A stretch of DNA of 64,000 nucleotides from Cryptomeria japonica (Eukaryota > Streptophyta > Pinopsida > Cupressales > Cupressaceae): contig NC_081409.1 in assembly GCF_030272615.1 (NCBI RefSeq), positions 238,415,832-238,479,831 on the forward strand, read 5' to 3'. The notes beneath the pieces are model-generated. The model was not told where the DNA came from, made no database searches, and was given only the letters and a program-made list of their open reading frames with translations. The translations under genes and the position numbers were made by a program. Positions 36,336 through 49,100 of the stretch are shown piece after piece (the first letter of the stretch is position 1; every line of letters starts with the position of its first letter).

Positions 36336-36373
36336 ATTTAATTAAGTGGATAGATTTACGTGACTACAACTTC

Positions 36374-36960
36374 TAAAACTGATCACATGAAATGATACCT
36401 AGTATGTATATGTTAAGTTTTAAGATGAAGGGTCAAGTTCTTTTCAAGATGAATGACACTCTAGATAACACTAGATACAACTTTCTATTCTCTTTCTTCT
36501 TTCCCATTTCCTCCACAAACATTTGTAACCAAATCATCTATTTACTAGCCTTTTATAACAGCGATATACCCAACTTTTGTTGTTGAAACTGTAAAAACTT
36601 ATTGTAATCTCAAAATCCAACTAACTGATGTTCCACCTATAATAAAAATATACACTATGGTGCTCCTCCTCCTATCTATATTTTCTACTATATTTGAATC
36701 AACATATTCGTATAGAGTAGAGTTGGAACATCCAAAATAGAACGCCTAGGTAGTAGCACCTCTCAAATACCTAAGAATCCAATTTACAACATTCCAATAC
36801 TATTTTCTTCAATTGTTTATATACATGCTCACAACTCCCACTGCATGTGCAATATCAAACCTTGTGCATAGCATCACATACATAAAATTGCCAACTACTA
36901 ATGAGTATGAAACCTTAGCCATGTAGTCTATCTCCTTTCATGTCAATTTGAAATGGTTGG
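36374..36960 (-). pseudogene. Copia RNase H and RT connection (family B, broken)
   Basis: The minus-strand translation shows FDIAHAVG (about 36860), WILRYLRGATT (about 36770), EYVDSN then RRRSTIVYIF and IIGGTSVSW (about 36640-36720), and VSTTKVGYIAV (about 36560). These line up with copia RNase H (RYLKGT, DADxAG, RRSTTGYVF, STTEAEYVA). Stops replace several residues and the catalytic Glu of STTEAEY is lost. Confidence 0.8.
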
Positions 36961-37106
36961 GCAAAGGTATACTAATTTATTTAGCATCATGCATTTAAAA
37001 CATTTTCAACACATTCTCTATATTCTTACTTTGAAACAATATTATTTTTTTATTTTCCTATCTCTTATTATTCTCATATCAAGTATTTATTTTTAGAACC
37101 TAAATC

Positions 37107-39045
37107 CTTCATCACAAATGAATTATCTTATTTTATATGCACATGTACATCTTGCATATTAAACAGTTCCATTATCTAGTCTCTTGAAATAAACACAGTG
37201 GTTAGATTGACATTTACTATAACCTTGTTTTATCATAAACTTGTTAGATTTTATATACCACTATTGAGGATCTTCTTTAGGCCCGAATAGCTCTTCTTCA
37301 ACTTGCATACTAATTTCTCCTTATCTTTGACCTCATACTCCTATGGATGTTGCATACAAATCTCTTCCTCCAAATCCCCATAGAGAATTTTTGTATTTAT
37401 ATTCAATTGTTCAAGATGCAATGTTCTATTTCCACTAGACAAGTCATTTTAACAACAAGAGAAAATAATTCATCAAAATCTATTCTTCTTTTGTGCAACA
37501 CCATTGAGAACAAGTATTGCCTTGTACCTCCTTTTTCCTCCATCTTCTTCCTTCATTTTATAAACATATTTTTTTTGCAATGTTCTTATACCTCCATCCA
37601 ATTGAACCAAGTCCCAACTCTAGTTTTGTATCAAAGTGTATATATCCTCTTTTACGCCTTGTTCCCACTTCTTTTTATTTTCTACCTACATTGCTTCTTC
37701 ATAAAATTTTGGTTCACTATAATTAATGAATAATACATAATACAATTAAGGAGAGTATCATTCAGAGTGTCTACTTAACCTGATAGATATTCTTGTAGTT
37801 CAGTTTGGGGTACCTATTGTTGTTCTTGTACCTATATATTATGTGTTTATCTTTTCATATATCTTTCTTGCTACTAATCTTTGTACATGACCTTCTCATT
37901 GAATATCACATCTTTACTCCTAATGTTTATTTTTATTTATTTTCATAGTCCCATAAGTGATAACTAAAAAAAATAAATTTATATCTAATAAAAGTACACT
38001 TCTTGAATTTTTCCTTGAGATTTTTTTCTATTTTCTATATCAACATGGACAAATGCTTAAAAAACAAAAGTTAAAAAAAATGAATGGTTTTACATTTTTA
38101 CCTATCCATGCATCCTTTAAAATATCACCATCCATAGATATTCAAGGCCATTTATATTTATTAAGTAAACAATAGTATCCACAACGTCCATCCAAAATTG
38201 TAAGAGAAATTTTGCATGTAATCTCATACTCCTTGCACACTCCATGATTGTCCCATTCATCCTTTTTGAAACCATTTTTTTCTAGTGTTCCTATAATCAT
38301 TTTCTATTTACATATCCCTGGTATGAACAATTAATATCAAATTCCTTAATGTAGTATTTAACTCTATCATCTAAACTAGGACATTTCAAGTTATTTATTT
38401 TCTTATTCTCAACCAAAGATTTATATTTCTTAAAAATATTAAAGACTTCAAATTTTATTTGAATGAAATAAACCCATTTTTTTCCATTTTCATCATAAAA
38501 AAAAGTAATATGATCATTAGATCCACCAAGATATGATACCTAAGATGTTTCCCATACATATGAATGCACAAGATCTAACTTTTCACTCTTATTTCTCTTT
38601 CCAACTTTGACAAATTAGAATCTCTTCTACCTTCTAGAAGCATAATTTTCATGAAAATCCCAATCAACTTACTTCAAACTTGTTAACAAATTCCTTGACT
38701 GGGCAACAAATTTATTGACTAAAGAATCCTCATACCCTTCTCACTTATATTCCCAAGCCTATGGTGCCACAAAGTTGCATCTTCTCCTATAGAATCCAAG
38801 GCAATATAAAAATAAAAAACCAGTACATATATATAAGGTATACACCTTTTCTACTATTCTCTATTTTCAATGATCCTTTAGTGACCTTCCACAAATTCTT
38901 TGTAAATCTAACTATACAACCTTCACTTACTAGTTGTCTTTATTAAATTTATTTATTTTTAAACCAGGAGCATACCTCGCATCTTTCGCATCTTTCAATA
39001 ACCATTAGTTCCATTCATAATTTTCTTTCTATCTTATCCTTTCCG
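37107..39045 (-). pseudogene. Family B integrase-RT block, copy 1 of an internal duplication
   Basis: Minus-strand reading from the right: LWHHRLGNISEKGMRIL (GAG-pre-integrase, about 38700-38770); KLDLVHSYVW (integrase, about 38560-38590, where the first catalytic Asp of HTD/HSD is Tyr); then KWVYFIQIKFEVFNIFKK (about 38430-38480); MKEEDGG-like and IDFDELFS (RT entry, about 37450-37560); HLEQLNINTKILYGDLEEE (RT, about 37360-37420). Each frame is broken. A second, independently decayed copy follows at 39046-41000. Confidence 0.8.
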
Positions 39046-41000
39046 TCATCATAAATGAATTACCTAATTTTTAAGCACATTTATATCTTGAATATTAGAT
39101 CCTTCCATTATATAGTATCTTTAAATACCCACAATGGTTAGAATGACATCTACTAAAACCTTGTTCTATCATAAACATTTTAGATTTTAAATACCATTAT
39201 TGTGGATCTTTCTTTAGGCCGAAAAAGATCTTCTTCAACTTGGTACTAGTTTCTCCTTACCTTTTACCTCATACACCTATGGATGTTGCATATAAAACTC
39301 TTCATTCAAATCCCCATCTAGAAAATTTGCCTTTACATTTAGTTGTTCAAGATGCAAATGTTCTTTTGCAACTAGACAAGTCATTTTAAGAACAGGAAAA
39401 AGTAATTCATCAAAACCTATAGCTTTATTTTGTGCAAAACCATTGACAAAAAGTATTGCCTTCTACCTTTTTTCCCTCCATATTCTTCATTCTTCTTATA
39501 AACACATTTGCTCTGCAATGTTCTCTTATATATAAACAATTGAACACAGTCCCAACTCTATTTTTGTATCAAAGAGTCCATCTCCTCTTTTATGCCTCGT
39601 TTAGACCACTTCTTTTTATTTTCTACCTAGATTGCTTCTTAATAAACTTTTGGTTCACTAGAATTAGTCAATAATATATAATACAATGAAGGAAAGTATC
39701 ATTTAGGGGGTCTACTTAACCCAATAGATCTTCTTGCAGGAGTTTGAATTACTTAATGTTGTTCTTATATTTGAACATTTTAATTTTTGACACCTTTCAA
39801 ACTTTATTTTTATTATTTTCTCAAGCACCATATATTATGTGTTTATATTTTTCTATTTCTTTCCTGCATTTGATCTCTGTACATGACCTTATCGGCGAAT
39901 ACCACATCTTTACTCCTAATTATTATTTTTATTTCATAATCCCATAAGTGATAATTGATATCATTAACTTCATATCTAATAAAAGTACACTTCTTGAATT
40001 TTGCCTCAGTCTTTGTTTTATTTTCTATATCAATAGCGACAAATGCTTCAAAACCAAAAGTTTAAAAATAGTGGTTTTACATTTTTACCTATTGATGCCT
40101 CCTCTAAAATATCACCATCTAGGGAACTTCAAGTCCCTTTATTTGTTAAGTAAACAACAATATCCCAACACCCACCCAAAATTGTAAGGAAAATCTTGTA
40201 TGCAATCTCATATTCCTTGCACACTCCATGATTTTCCTATTCCTCCTTTTTGAAACTTTATTTTTTGTAGTACTCCTATAATCATTTTCTATTTACAAAT
40301 CACATGGTATGAACAATAACTATCAAATTCCTTATTACAGTATTTTACTCAATTATCTAAACTAAGACATTTCAACTTATTTATTTTCTTATTCTCAACC
40401 AAAGCTTTCTATTTCTTAAAAATATGAAAGACATCAAAGTTTCTTTGAATGAAAAAAACCCATTTTTTCATTTGTGTCATCAATAAAAGTAATTTGATCA
40501 TTAAATCCAACAAGAGATGATACTAATATAAACCCCATACATTTGAATGCACAAGGTCTAACTTTTCGCTCTTCTTTCCCTTCCTAAGCATGAAAAATCA
40601 TACTATGTTCTATTTTCCATAGACATAATTTTTATGGAAATCCAAATCAACTTACTTAAAAGTTGGAAAAAAATTAATTGAGTAAAGAATCCTCATACCT
40701 TTATCACTGATAAGCACAAACCTATTGTGCCCCAATGTTGTATCTACTCCTATAGAAGCTAAGGTAATAGAAAAAACAAAAACTGATACATAAATATAAT
40801 GTACCTAACTTTTCTCTATTCTCTATTATCAATGATCCTTTAGTGACCTTCCACAAATTCATTGTAAATTTAACTATACAACCTTCACTTCCTAGTTGTC
40901 TTTCTAAAATTAGATTTATTTTTAAATCAAGAACATGCCTCGCCTCTTTCAATAACCATTAGTTCCATTTGTAATTGTATTTATATCTTACTCATTCCAA
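39046..41000 (-). pseudogene. Family B integrase-RT block, copy 2 of an internal duplication
   Basis: Collinear with 37107-39045 at an offset of 1937-1960 bases. It carries HLEQLNVKANFLDGDLNEE (about 39300-39360), the integrase segment (about 40390-40580) and the GAG-pre-integrase module (about 40680-40730). The join lies in 'caataaccattagttccatt', which is present at both right ends (38998 and 40948). Confidence 0.8.
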
Positions 41001-41049
41001 CAATTTTACATGGTTCATAATCACCCAAATAAATCTATCCAAAATTACC

Positions 41050-42029
41050 TTAAGCATAGTCTAGAAAATATTTCCTATGGGGTGTGGCATGAAATGAAGC
41101 CCACGAATCTAGCACCCAAGAATTGGTAATATTATCTAATGAAAGGATTAATGCATCTTGCAACACATCACCTACTACATTTGCTTCCTTATTATTTTCC
41201 TATTGTCCATCTCCTTGTTTTACTTTTTGAGACCAACATTTCTTTCTTCGGGTGTCCTTTCTTCTTGCAATGCCAACATTTCAGCCTTCCTCCAAATTTG
41301 GATATACCCTTCTTAGACTTCCCACAATTTCCTAGGCTCTTTCACTCTCCCTTTTTCTTCCCTTGTTCTCTATAATTTAAGCAATATTTGATGTGTCACT
41401 TGTGATTTTCAATCACATTTACTCACTAAGGATAATACCAACAATATTATTAAACATCAAAATACTTCAACTAAAAAAAAATTACTCACAACCATGAACA
41501 AGCTATTCCAACATTTTGGCAATGAATACAAAATAAAAAGAGCCATAAACTAATCATAAAAGTTTAAACTTAGAGAACTTAATTGATTAGTGATTGTGCT
41601 AAACTAATTTAAATTATCAACAACATACCCACCTTATGATATCTTCGTATTAAATAAATTTTCATAAGAAATACCTTTTTGGAAGCTAAAGATTTTTCAT
41701 ACAATTTATCCTATGTCTTCATTAGATCCATTTTGTCATTTCTTTTGGTAGGTTATAAGCTATCAAACTTGCTAGGCACAACCATATTATTCCTAGTTTC
41801 TTTCTATCATAAATCTCTCATTCCCCACATGTCATATTCACCAACTTCTTTTCTTTTACACATAATAGTAAGAAATTATCCTTTTGATATAGATAGTAGT
41901 CCATTTATATCTTCCATGTCTAGTATTTTTTGCCATTAAACTTCTCAACCCTAAAATTTCATTCCTCCATCATTGATCCCACTCCAACCAATAACCCTCC
42001 TTTCATGTTTACCAACCAAATAAATGTAT
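41050..42029 (-). pseudogene. Family B gag zinc knuckle and protease
   Basis: Minus strand: CWHCKKKGHPKK followed, after a one-base slip, by KCW (about 41245-41290), a CX2CX4HX4C nucleocapsid knuckle preceded by a basic region. The protease follows as VLDSWASFHATPHRKYFLDY-like sequence (about 41065-41130), where the D-S-G active-site Gly is Trp. Upstream gag (41300-42029) is too decayed to read with confidence. This fixes the element's orientation. Confidence 0.75.
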
Positions 42030-42042
42030 GGCCCTAATACTA
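42030..42042 (-). other. Primer binding site of family B, initiator tRNA-Met type
   Basis: Minus strand TAGTATTAGGGCC matches TGGTATCAGAGCC at 10 of 13 positions, two bases after the LTR end at 42045. This is where the tRNA primer for minus-strand cDNA would pair. Confidence 0.65.
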
Positions 42043-42044
42043 GT

Positions 42045-42283
42045 TGTTACAAATAGAATCACATATAAATACATAATAAAATGAATATAAAATTAAAACA
42101 TAGAAAATAACATAAACATAGAGAAACAAATATGCATGGTCCACACAATATGGGGTTTGTCCACCAAAGAAATAGATAGTCCTTCCTTTTTATTTATCTA
42201 GAAAAATAAAGTCATAAAATCTACAACATATTTGTTCCAACATTCTCTTCTCTTTATCACAATCTACACATAATACAATACAA
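42045..42283 (-). repeat. Family B shared LTR, 3' part (split by the C array)
   Basis: Starts (plus strand) TGTTACAAATAG, aligned with TGTTAGGAATA of the LTR at 31614. It stops at tacaa (42279-42283), the target duplicated by the C insertion, and continues at 61621. Confidence 0.82.
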
Positions 42284-43827
42284 CGATAGTTCTGATACTT
42301 AATGTAAAGTACAGATGCCAATAGCTAACAAGATGAGAGGGGGGGGGGGTGAATCATACAAACTTAATCTTCCATAAAATCAACAGATTCAACCTCGATA
42401 ACTTATACTTTAGCAATATAACCAAAACTACTAAACATGCAAACTTATGAACACATAATCATAATAACACTCATAACATCAGATTTAACGTGGAAACCCA
42501 AATAGGGAAAAACCACTGTGGGATTCCGGACCCACTAAGAAATATACTCTTCTAGAGTATGCTCGGTTAAAAGCAAATCCTGTTAAAGATTACAAACACA
42601 TTGCTAGATGTGACCCGGTTAAGGGATTTCCCTCAGATCAGTTAGGATCTTCACTTTGTTAGAAGTGACCTTGTCAAAGGATTTCAAACACTCACTTAGA
42701 ATGTTACCTTGCTAGAGGGTTTACATATAAGACTGTTAAGTCCACTCGGTTAAGAGATTTTCTGTCACTTACAAAATAACAGTAATAAAAATCTATCTGC
42801 AACTTCACATCTAAAATGCTAAAGCAGATTCTTATTTGCTCAAAACAATCTAGTCATAGGACTTATCTGTCCCTCTGCTGGGCTCTCTACTCTGTTATTC
42901 AAACAGGTCTTCAAGCTTCTGTGCTCGGTAATCACTATGTAGCATCCCTGTGCATACACTTGCATGCATACATTGTTTATTAACAATTCCTTATTTATAA
43001 ACAATTGCTAACTGCTAAATCTCCTTGATCACATTTCCCATGATCAATCTTAGCCATCAGATCTTCAAACTTGACCAGGTTCAATGTATCCTTTCGATCT
43101 GAAAATGATTTACCTTACCCCGGGACTTGCATTCCCTTCTTGGAACTTGCATAAGGTTATTGCAGTTCAATCTGCGTTGTAGATCTTCCTGCCAATTTTC
43201 CTTTGCCATAGATCCTTAACAAACTTTATGCACGACATACCAATCATTTATACATCTCCAGCTAATCATTGTCCTTTATTAAATAATGCTTTTATCCATC
43301 CAATGCGTACTGTCATAACTCGGTTGCAACTCGGTAAATACTAAACTTTACTTGGTAGACATTCTGCCTTCATTAAACGATATAGATAACCTTAGGGTTT
43401 ACCGACTAGGTTCCCTAGGGTTTACCAACTAGGTTCCTTGCTCGGTGACATAGTATAGTATAAACCTTACAATAAACAACATATGTAGAATATCAAAACA
43501 ATCTAAACATCATGATCTCATCATTGTCTAACTCGGTAATAGTTGCCCATTGAAAAAATTATTTCTCATCTTATTCATCACATTCTTTCTGTGTCTTTTA
43601 CCGACATCTTAATTCTCTTCAAATCAATCTTCTCAAGATATGGCAACATCATACTGAATCAAATAATCAATTTCTTGACATCAATGACAAAATAATGTTA
43701 TAAAGATAGTTATCATCCTTCTTCAGTTATATCAATAATCTTCAACAACCTTCTCAATATCCTTATTGAATATCAACAATCTCCTGATATTGAAATGCCA
43801 ACAATCTTTCTTACTATAATACCAACA
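42284..43827 (-). repeat. Family C LTR 1 (1544 bp)
   Basis: Minus strand starts TGTTGGTATTATAG after the polypurine tract GCCAAAGGGGGAGAT and ends GAACTATCG, where the final A of CA is mutated. A minus-strand TATA-like TTTATAAATAAGG lies at 42989-43001. There are many ctcggt/accga words and a 10-base G run near 42340 whose length differs between the three LTRs. Confidence 0.88.
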
Positions 43828-44339
43828 ATCTCCCCCTTTGGCGTTGATGGCAAAACCAATAATTAAATGGTAATACCAACAAGATATTCAAATTGATTTG
43901 GATTCAGATTGTTGTTAGACTTCACTTGTTATCCTTGAGCTGTTTAAAAATCTTCTGAAGTCTTCTTCCTTTTCATTAGGCTATTTTGTTGTTGTCTTGC
44001 ATTTAGTCTTCTTCATTTTTGCAATCTTCTCCCCTTGTCATTAGTCTTCTATTATTTGTCATTCAGGGCTTTCATTCAGTCAACCATTTAGTCTTCTCCC
44101 CCTTTGACAACAATACCAAAAAGTAAAAGAACTAAACCATGATTGCTTCTTCTGTGAAGTGATTTGTCTTTTTGTGTGTCATCTCAGTCTCGGTCAGATC
44201 AACTTGTCTCTATTCAAAATTTCCTGCCACAACTTTAGAAAAACCTTCTAAAGTGCGTAAGTCAGCATCAATCCACACATAATATTCTGTAGATTCATCG
44301 AATTGATGCTTTCACCAAACTCGGTCAGTGAGTAGAAGA

Positions 44340-45889
44340 TAGGGGTAGGACCCCTAACTTGCTTCTGAGATACTCAAAAGTGTCTCTTGGTAATGGCTTT
44401 GTGAAGATGTCTGCTAATTGCTCCTTTGAACTGATATATTCCAGCACAACTTTCTTCTATTGAACTTCTTCTCTAAGATAATGATACTTTATATATATAT
44501 ATGCTTTGTCTTAGAGTGCATCACTGGATTCTTTGAAATGTTAATGGCACTAGTATTATCACAGAATATAGTTACTGGCTTGGTAACTTTCTCATTTATA
44601 CCTTCCAACAGTTGTTTAATCCATGCTATATTGGTAGAGTTCAATGCTGCAGCAACATATTTAGCTTCTGTTGTTGACTGTGAGATACATCCTTGTTTCT
44701 TGCTAAGCCAACTCACTAGTCGTTCTCCCACAAAGAAAGCTCCACCACTTGTGCTTTTCCTGTCATCAATGTTGCCTGCCCAATCAGCATCAATATAAAC
44801 TTTTAAATCAAAATCTTTCTTCTTTTCATATACTAATCCATAATCTTTAGTGCCTCTCAGGTATCTGAAAATTCTCTTGATTGCTATCATATGTGTCTCC
44901 TTGGGATCTGCAGAGAATCTTGCTACAATACCTACTGCATGTGCTATATCCGGTCTACTATGCACAATATATTGCAATTTTCCAATCATAGATTAGTAAA
45001 GTGTCTCATCAACAGATGCAGATTCATCATTCTTTGATAATTTACAGTTAGTAGTCATAGGAGTACTTACTGGTTTAGAATCCTCCATTCCAAATTTCTT
45101 CAAGATTTCCTTTATGTACATGGATTGAGTGATGAAAATCTCATCTTTCATTTGTAGTATCTGTAAACCTATAAAATACTTTATCTCTCCGATTAGTGAC
45201 ATCTCAAATTATTTGCACATTTCATTTCCAAAATTCTTGCATAAGGAGTCATTACCACAAAATATAATGTCATCAACAAATATGGTTGAGATCAGTATTC
45301 CATTGTCCTCATCTTTCTTCATGTACATATTGTTGTTTTCACTTGTTCTTATAAAACCAATCTTGATCAAATAAGAGTGCAATCTTTCATACCATGCTCT
45401 AGGTGCTTGTTTTAGACCATATAAGGCTTTGTTCAATTTGCATACCTGATCTTTACTCCTGTCTTCAACAAATCCTTCAAGTTGTTCAATGTAAACTTCT
45501 TCTTCTAGTATGCCATTCAAAAATGTATATTTTACATCCATTTGATACACCTTGAAATTTTTGAAAGCAGCATATGCCAACAATGTTCTTACTCCCTCAA
45601 GTCTAGCCACAAGTGCAAAAGTCTCACCATAATCTATTCCTTCTTCTTGAGCATAACCTTTGCGAACTAGTCTTGCTTTGTTGCGAATGACTTCACTTTT
45701 TTCATTTAGCTTGTTTCAGAAAATCCACTTAGTACCGATTACATTTTTGTCCTTTGGTCTTGGGATTAGTGTCCATGTGTCATTCTTCTTGATTTGATCA
45801 ATTTCTTCTGTCATAGCATTTACCCAATCTTCACTGTTAAATGCCTCTTTCACTATTCTTGGTTCAAATTCAAATATTAGACATGTGTT
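44340..45889 (-). pseudogene. Family C element 1: reverse transcriptase and RNase H
   Basis: Minus strand from 45889: KEAFNSEDWVNAM, KNDTWTLIPRPKD, KWIF followed by TGA, then RT with [41 protein letters not shown] (45209-45610) and FVDD (about 45270). A TAA at 45209-45211 (Glu codon in the sister copy) splits it. 45202-44993 continues, then TAA 44993-44995 lies directly before SMIGKLQY. 44989-44489 is RNase H with IDADWAGN, STTEAKYVAA and FCDNTSAIN. An AT-dinucleotide run (44490-44502) shifts the frame in the last conserved part. The coding remainder (KQLADIFTKPL-like) can be traced to about 44340. Confidence 0.9.
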
Positions 45890-46020
45890 CTATCTGTAAT
45901 AACCCACTTACTTAATCCAAAAATTCAACTGACTTTTTTTTTTTTAATATATAAAAATATTGATTTCTTATTCTTACTTATTCTTATTTACTTTTTTTTT
46001 ATTCAATCAAATACTTAGGT

Positions 46021-46190
46021 ACATCTATCCAAATGAGATAGGCATCCATCCAACCGGGATGGGCATCTAACCATACGGGTTAGGCATCTAACCATATGGG
46101 TTAGGCATCTGTCCATACAGGACAAGAGGTTTCATCTATCCAATCCGGGATAGGCATCTACCCAAACGGGGTAGGCATCTATTCATAAGA
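46021..46190. repeat. ~24-bp minisatellite
   Basis: About seven variants of GGCATCTAACCATACGGGT followed by 'ta', with one unit expanded by 'acaagaggtttcat'. Lies inside the 45895-50987 element. Confidence 0.85.
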
Positions 46191-49100
46191 ATAGGATATG
46201 CTCTGGCCAGAGACTTTAGATTCATCGGGACCATCTGGGTCCTGAGCCACTCTCTAAAGACTACACTCCCCTACTAGGAGTGCACCGAGGTTGCCGTCCT
46301 TAGGAGTATAAAAATAATTACATAAACAAGCTTGAGTTCCGCCTCGGAATTCGGCCTAAAGCCTTGGGAAGTCAAGTGAATCCATACGCGATTCCTTCTG
46401 AGTATGCATTGAATTAATTTTAACATTTCAATTATTATTTGAACCATTTGATTAAAAGACCAAGGAACTTCAAGAACCAACTAATCACCCAAAACCAAAT
46501 CCTAATCCCCATCCTCGAATGCCTGAGTACAAGGGACAACTCCATCCCTAGACTGCCTACATACCCGTTTCGGCACGGGATCAAGGCGTAAAGTATGTAG
46601 TTCTGGTTTCTAACTATGGTTTAATGTAAAATGTTTGGTGGGTACGCAACCCTTTCTAGGGTCAATGTCCCAAACAACTTCTCTGCGGTTGCTACCCACG
46701 ATGGTAGCTCTATAGCAAAAGGCTTAAGGTGGCCTTCTACTTGTGTCCTAAAACAACTAAGTCCTACTTTCTATTAAATACATCACCCTTAATCCATTAT
46801 CATCCGTTGAAATCATCAAGATAAAATAAATTTTCAAGATCTTCACACACATCCAAACCCTAATGGGGTTATCTAAAGTTCAACTGATCGGATGTAAATT
46901 CATTTAAAAATTAATCTTTTTAGATTATCGATCTAAGGGGGATTACCCGCCCCTTGGATTTTAACTTCCAAATGACCCTTATTTCTCCCTGGCGATTTAG
47001 AGGGACGATGCCACAAATGCCATTATTGCAGCTTTATTAGGCGTTAAGTGCAGTAGTTCAACACGGCAACATTACCCGTAAGTGTGACCCAGAGGCACCA
47101 TAGATACCGAACATCGCTAATTTTTGGTTTCAACTCCTCTTGTTTAGTTATCTAACTAGGAATTTAACTTTGAATTCATGAATCTTAAATGAAGCAATAT
47201 ACCAATACAATTATGAAAAAAAGAAACTATTATATACAAGGAATTATCGCTTGAATTTAAAAAATAAAGTATGAATTTTACGTAATTGAAAGAAACATAA
47301 ACAAATTGACTACTTGGAATAGTATTTTCTCCGAAGGAAAGTTATGATAATTAAAAATTTGAAAACTTGAACTAAATACATGAAATTACTAATTGCTTGG
47401 AAACCATGATACTTTCAAAGATAACTTATGAAAATTATTTGAATCACTTGCAAGATATAATTGTTTTGGACAAACCATTACACAATAAGTATGAATCCTA
47501 GTACCGATTTGCTTGAAAGAAAGTGATTGAATAGCAAGAATTTGGAAATGAATTTTAACACCTACTTGTTTGAAGTGAAAAGTACTTAATAATAATCCCA
47601 ACTAATTCTTCCATATGAAGTAATACAAATTTCATCTACAAATGATAACACTACTTTAAATTTGAATCCTAATACTTGAAAGGTACTAAATTGCTTGAAA
47701 TAGAATTTAAATTATCAAAAAATTATACTTTGGAAATGAATTAATACTCACTTGTTGAAGGGAAAATGAAACAACTATTCAACAATAAGCTTCAAACTAA
47801 CCACATTATTCTTAGTTAATAATGTTTGAAAAAGAGATTAGACAAGAGTATAAACACTTGCTAGTTAACCAAGTAAATAATACTAAGTCTCCTAATAAAC
47901 AATTCTAATCAATAAAATTCTAGTTGCTTTTGAACTAATACCTTTGCAAGATTATAAAGTGATAACTAATTACTCCTTCCACTTGAAGTAACGTTAACTT
48001 TATTGTTGGATACATTCTACAAATAATAACTTTATCAATTTCAAATACTTCAAATGGAGCTAATATTTGCTCCTTAAATTACCCTCAATTAGAATTGTTA
48101 TTTAATTTTCTAAGTGATCACAGAATAGGTTTCTTGAAACTCATTTGCTAAAACAATTTCGGTTTTGAATAAACTCTCTTTGCATCCTAATTAATACTAT
48201 TACCATATGAATATTTAACTATGCAATTTACCTCTAATTTTAATTAAATTTATCCTTACTAATTACTTGTATTATTAAGTGTTACTTTTCCTTTTTACTA
48301 GTCTTATGTTTCTTTTAGCTAGAAGGTAAATGATTTTAACTATTAAAAGAAGTGACTATTCTCAATGCCTTATATACTCATATCTTGGAATCTAATAAAG
48401 AACAAATCAAATAATCAACCTTTCGAATTGAGGCAAAACTTTGTCTAACATTAACTCATATACCTGAAATACCTAAAAGGGTTACTATGAATCTAAACAC
48501 ATTTACTTGTTAGGTAAATTCCTTTAACATTTGATACTCGTACAAATTGAAATATACAAAAGTTAGTTTTTAAATCCAATAATTAAAGAACTTAAATATT
48601 TGAAATGTATTGAATGTCTTGAGGGAACCCACTTACTATTATGATTTATTTATTTGATGAAAAGATCCAAAACTATGGAATAAGTGTATCATTGGTGCAA
48701 TAACATTTTCCTTTGCTTTGTTTTTCCTAAGCCAAACTAATTTGTTTAATGAGGAGATTTAACTATTATATCTACATCCTAAAAAGGATTAATTCAAGAT
48801 GATAGATCTCTTAATGCTCGATTATCTATTGAAATTCTCAAGTGTTAATTGACCCTTTTGCCTTATGCAATATTTATCTTTTCAAAACCCAAGAGACTCT
48901 TTTCCCATCATTGAGGAGATACTAACTCTTTAGGATTTAAAAAGAGTTCAAATTTGCAACTTAATTTTCTATAATTAAAACTCCAATAAGGTATCCATTA
49001 ATATGGGTTAGACCCTTTTCGCTTAAATTTTCCTTTAATATATTAATAATCTAATTCCTAAATCTAGAGATGATATTTTAAACACATTTCTATTAATTTT

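Larger units (their letters stand above)
33907..36368 (-). mobile_element. Solo LTR, TGTAGACAC family, enlarged by internal repeats (2462 bp)
   Basis: On the minus strand it begins TGTAGTCACGTAAATC and ends GAGCATCA. The flank copies are gcttc (33902-33906) and acttc (36369-36373), one mismatch. Joining the flanks recreates sequence collinear with 62230-62280 of the second B element, which confirms the insertion limits. The minus-strand TATA box is at about 34303-34311. It shares its promoter-side half with 31647-33066 but is about 1 kb longer owing to local repeats (35060-36320). Confidence 0.85.
33632..42044 (-). mobile_element. Copia family B, internal region of first element (decayed)
   Basis: Between the two B LTRs. 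Minus-strand order from 42044 downwards: primer site, gag zinc knuckle, protease, then a duplicated block of integrase and reverse transcriptase, then RNase H and the polypurine tract at 33632. Fully pseudogenised, and further split by a 2.46-kb solo LTR at 33907-36368. Confidence 0.85.

Noticed and set aside
37347-37733. 128-codon plus-strand frame (and similar ones at 37957-38175, 39456-39674, 39948-40187)
   Set aside because: They lie opposite the decayed minus-strand copia pol and reflect T-rich complement sequence; the minus strand carries the recognisable RT and integrase motifs.
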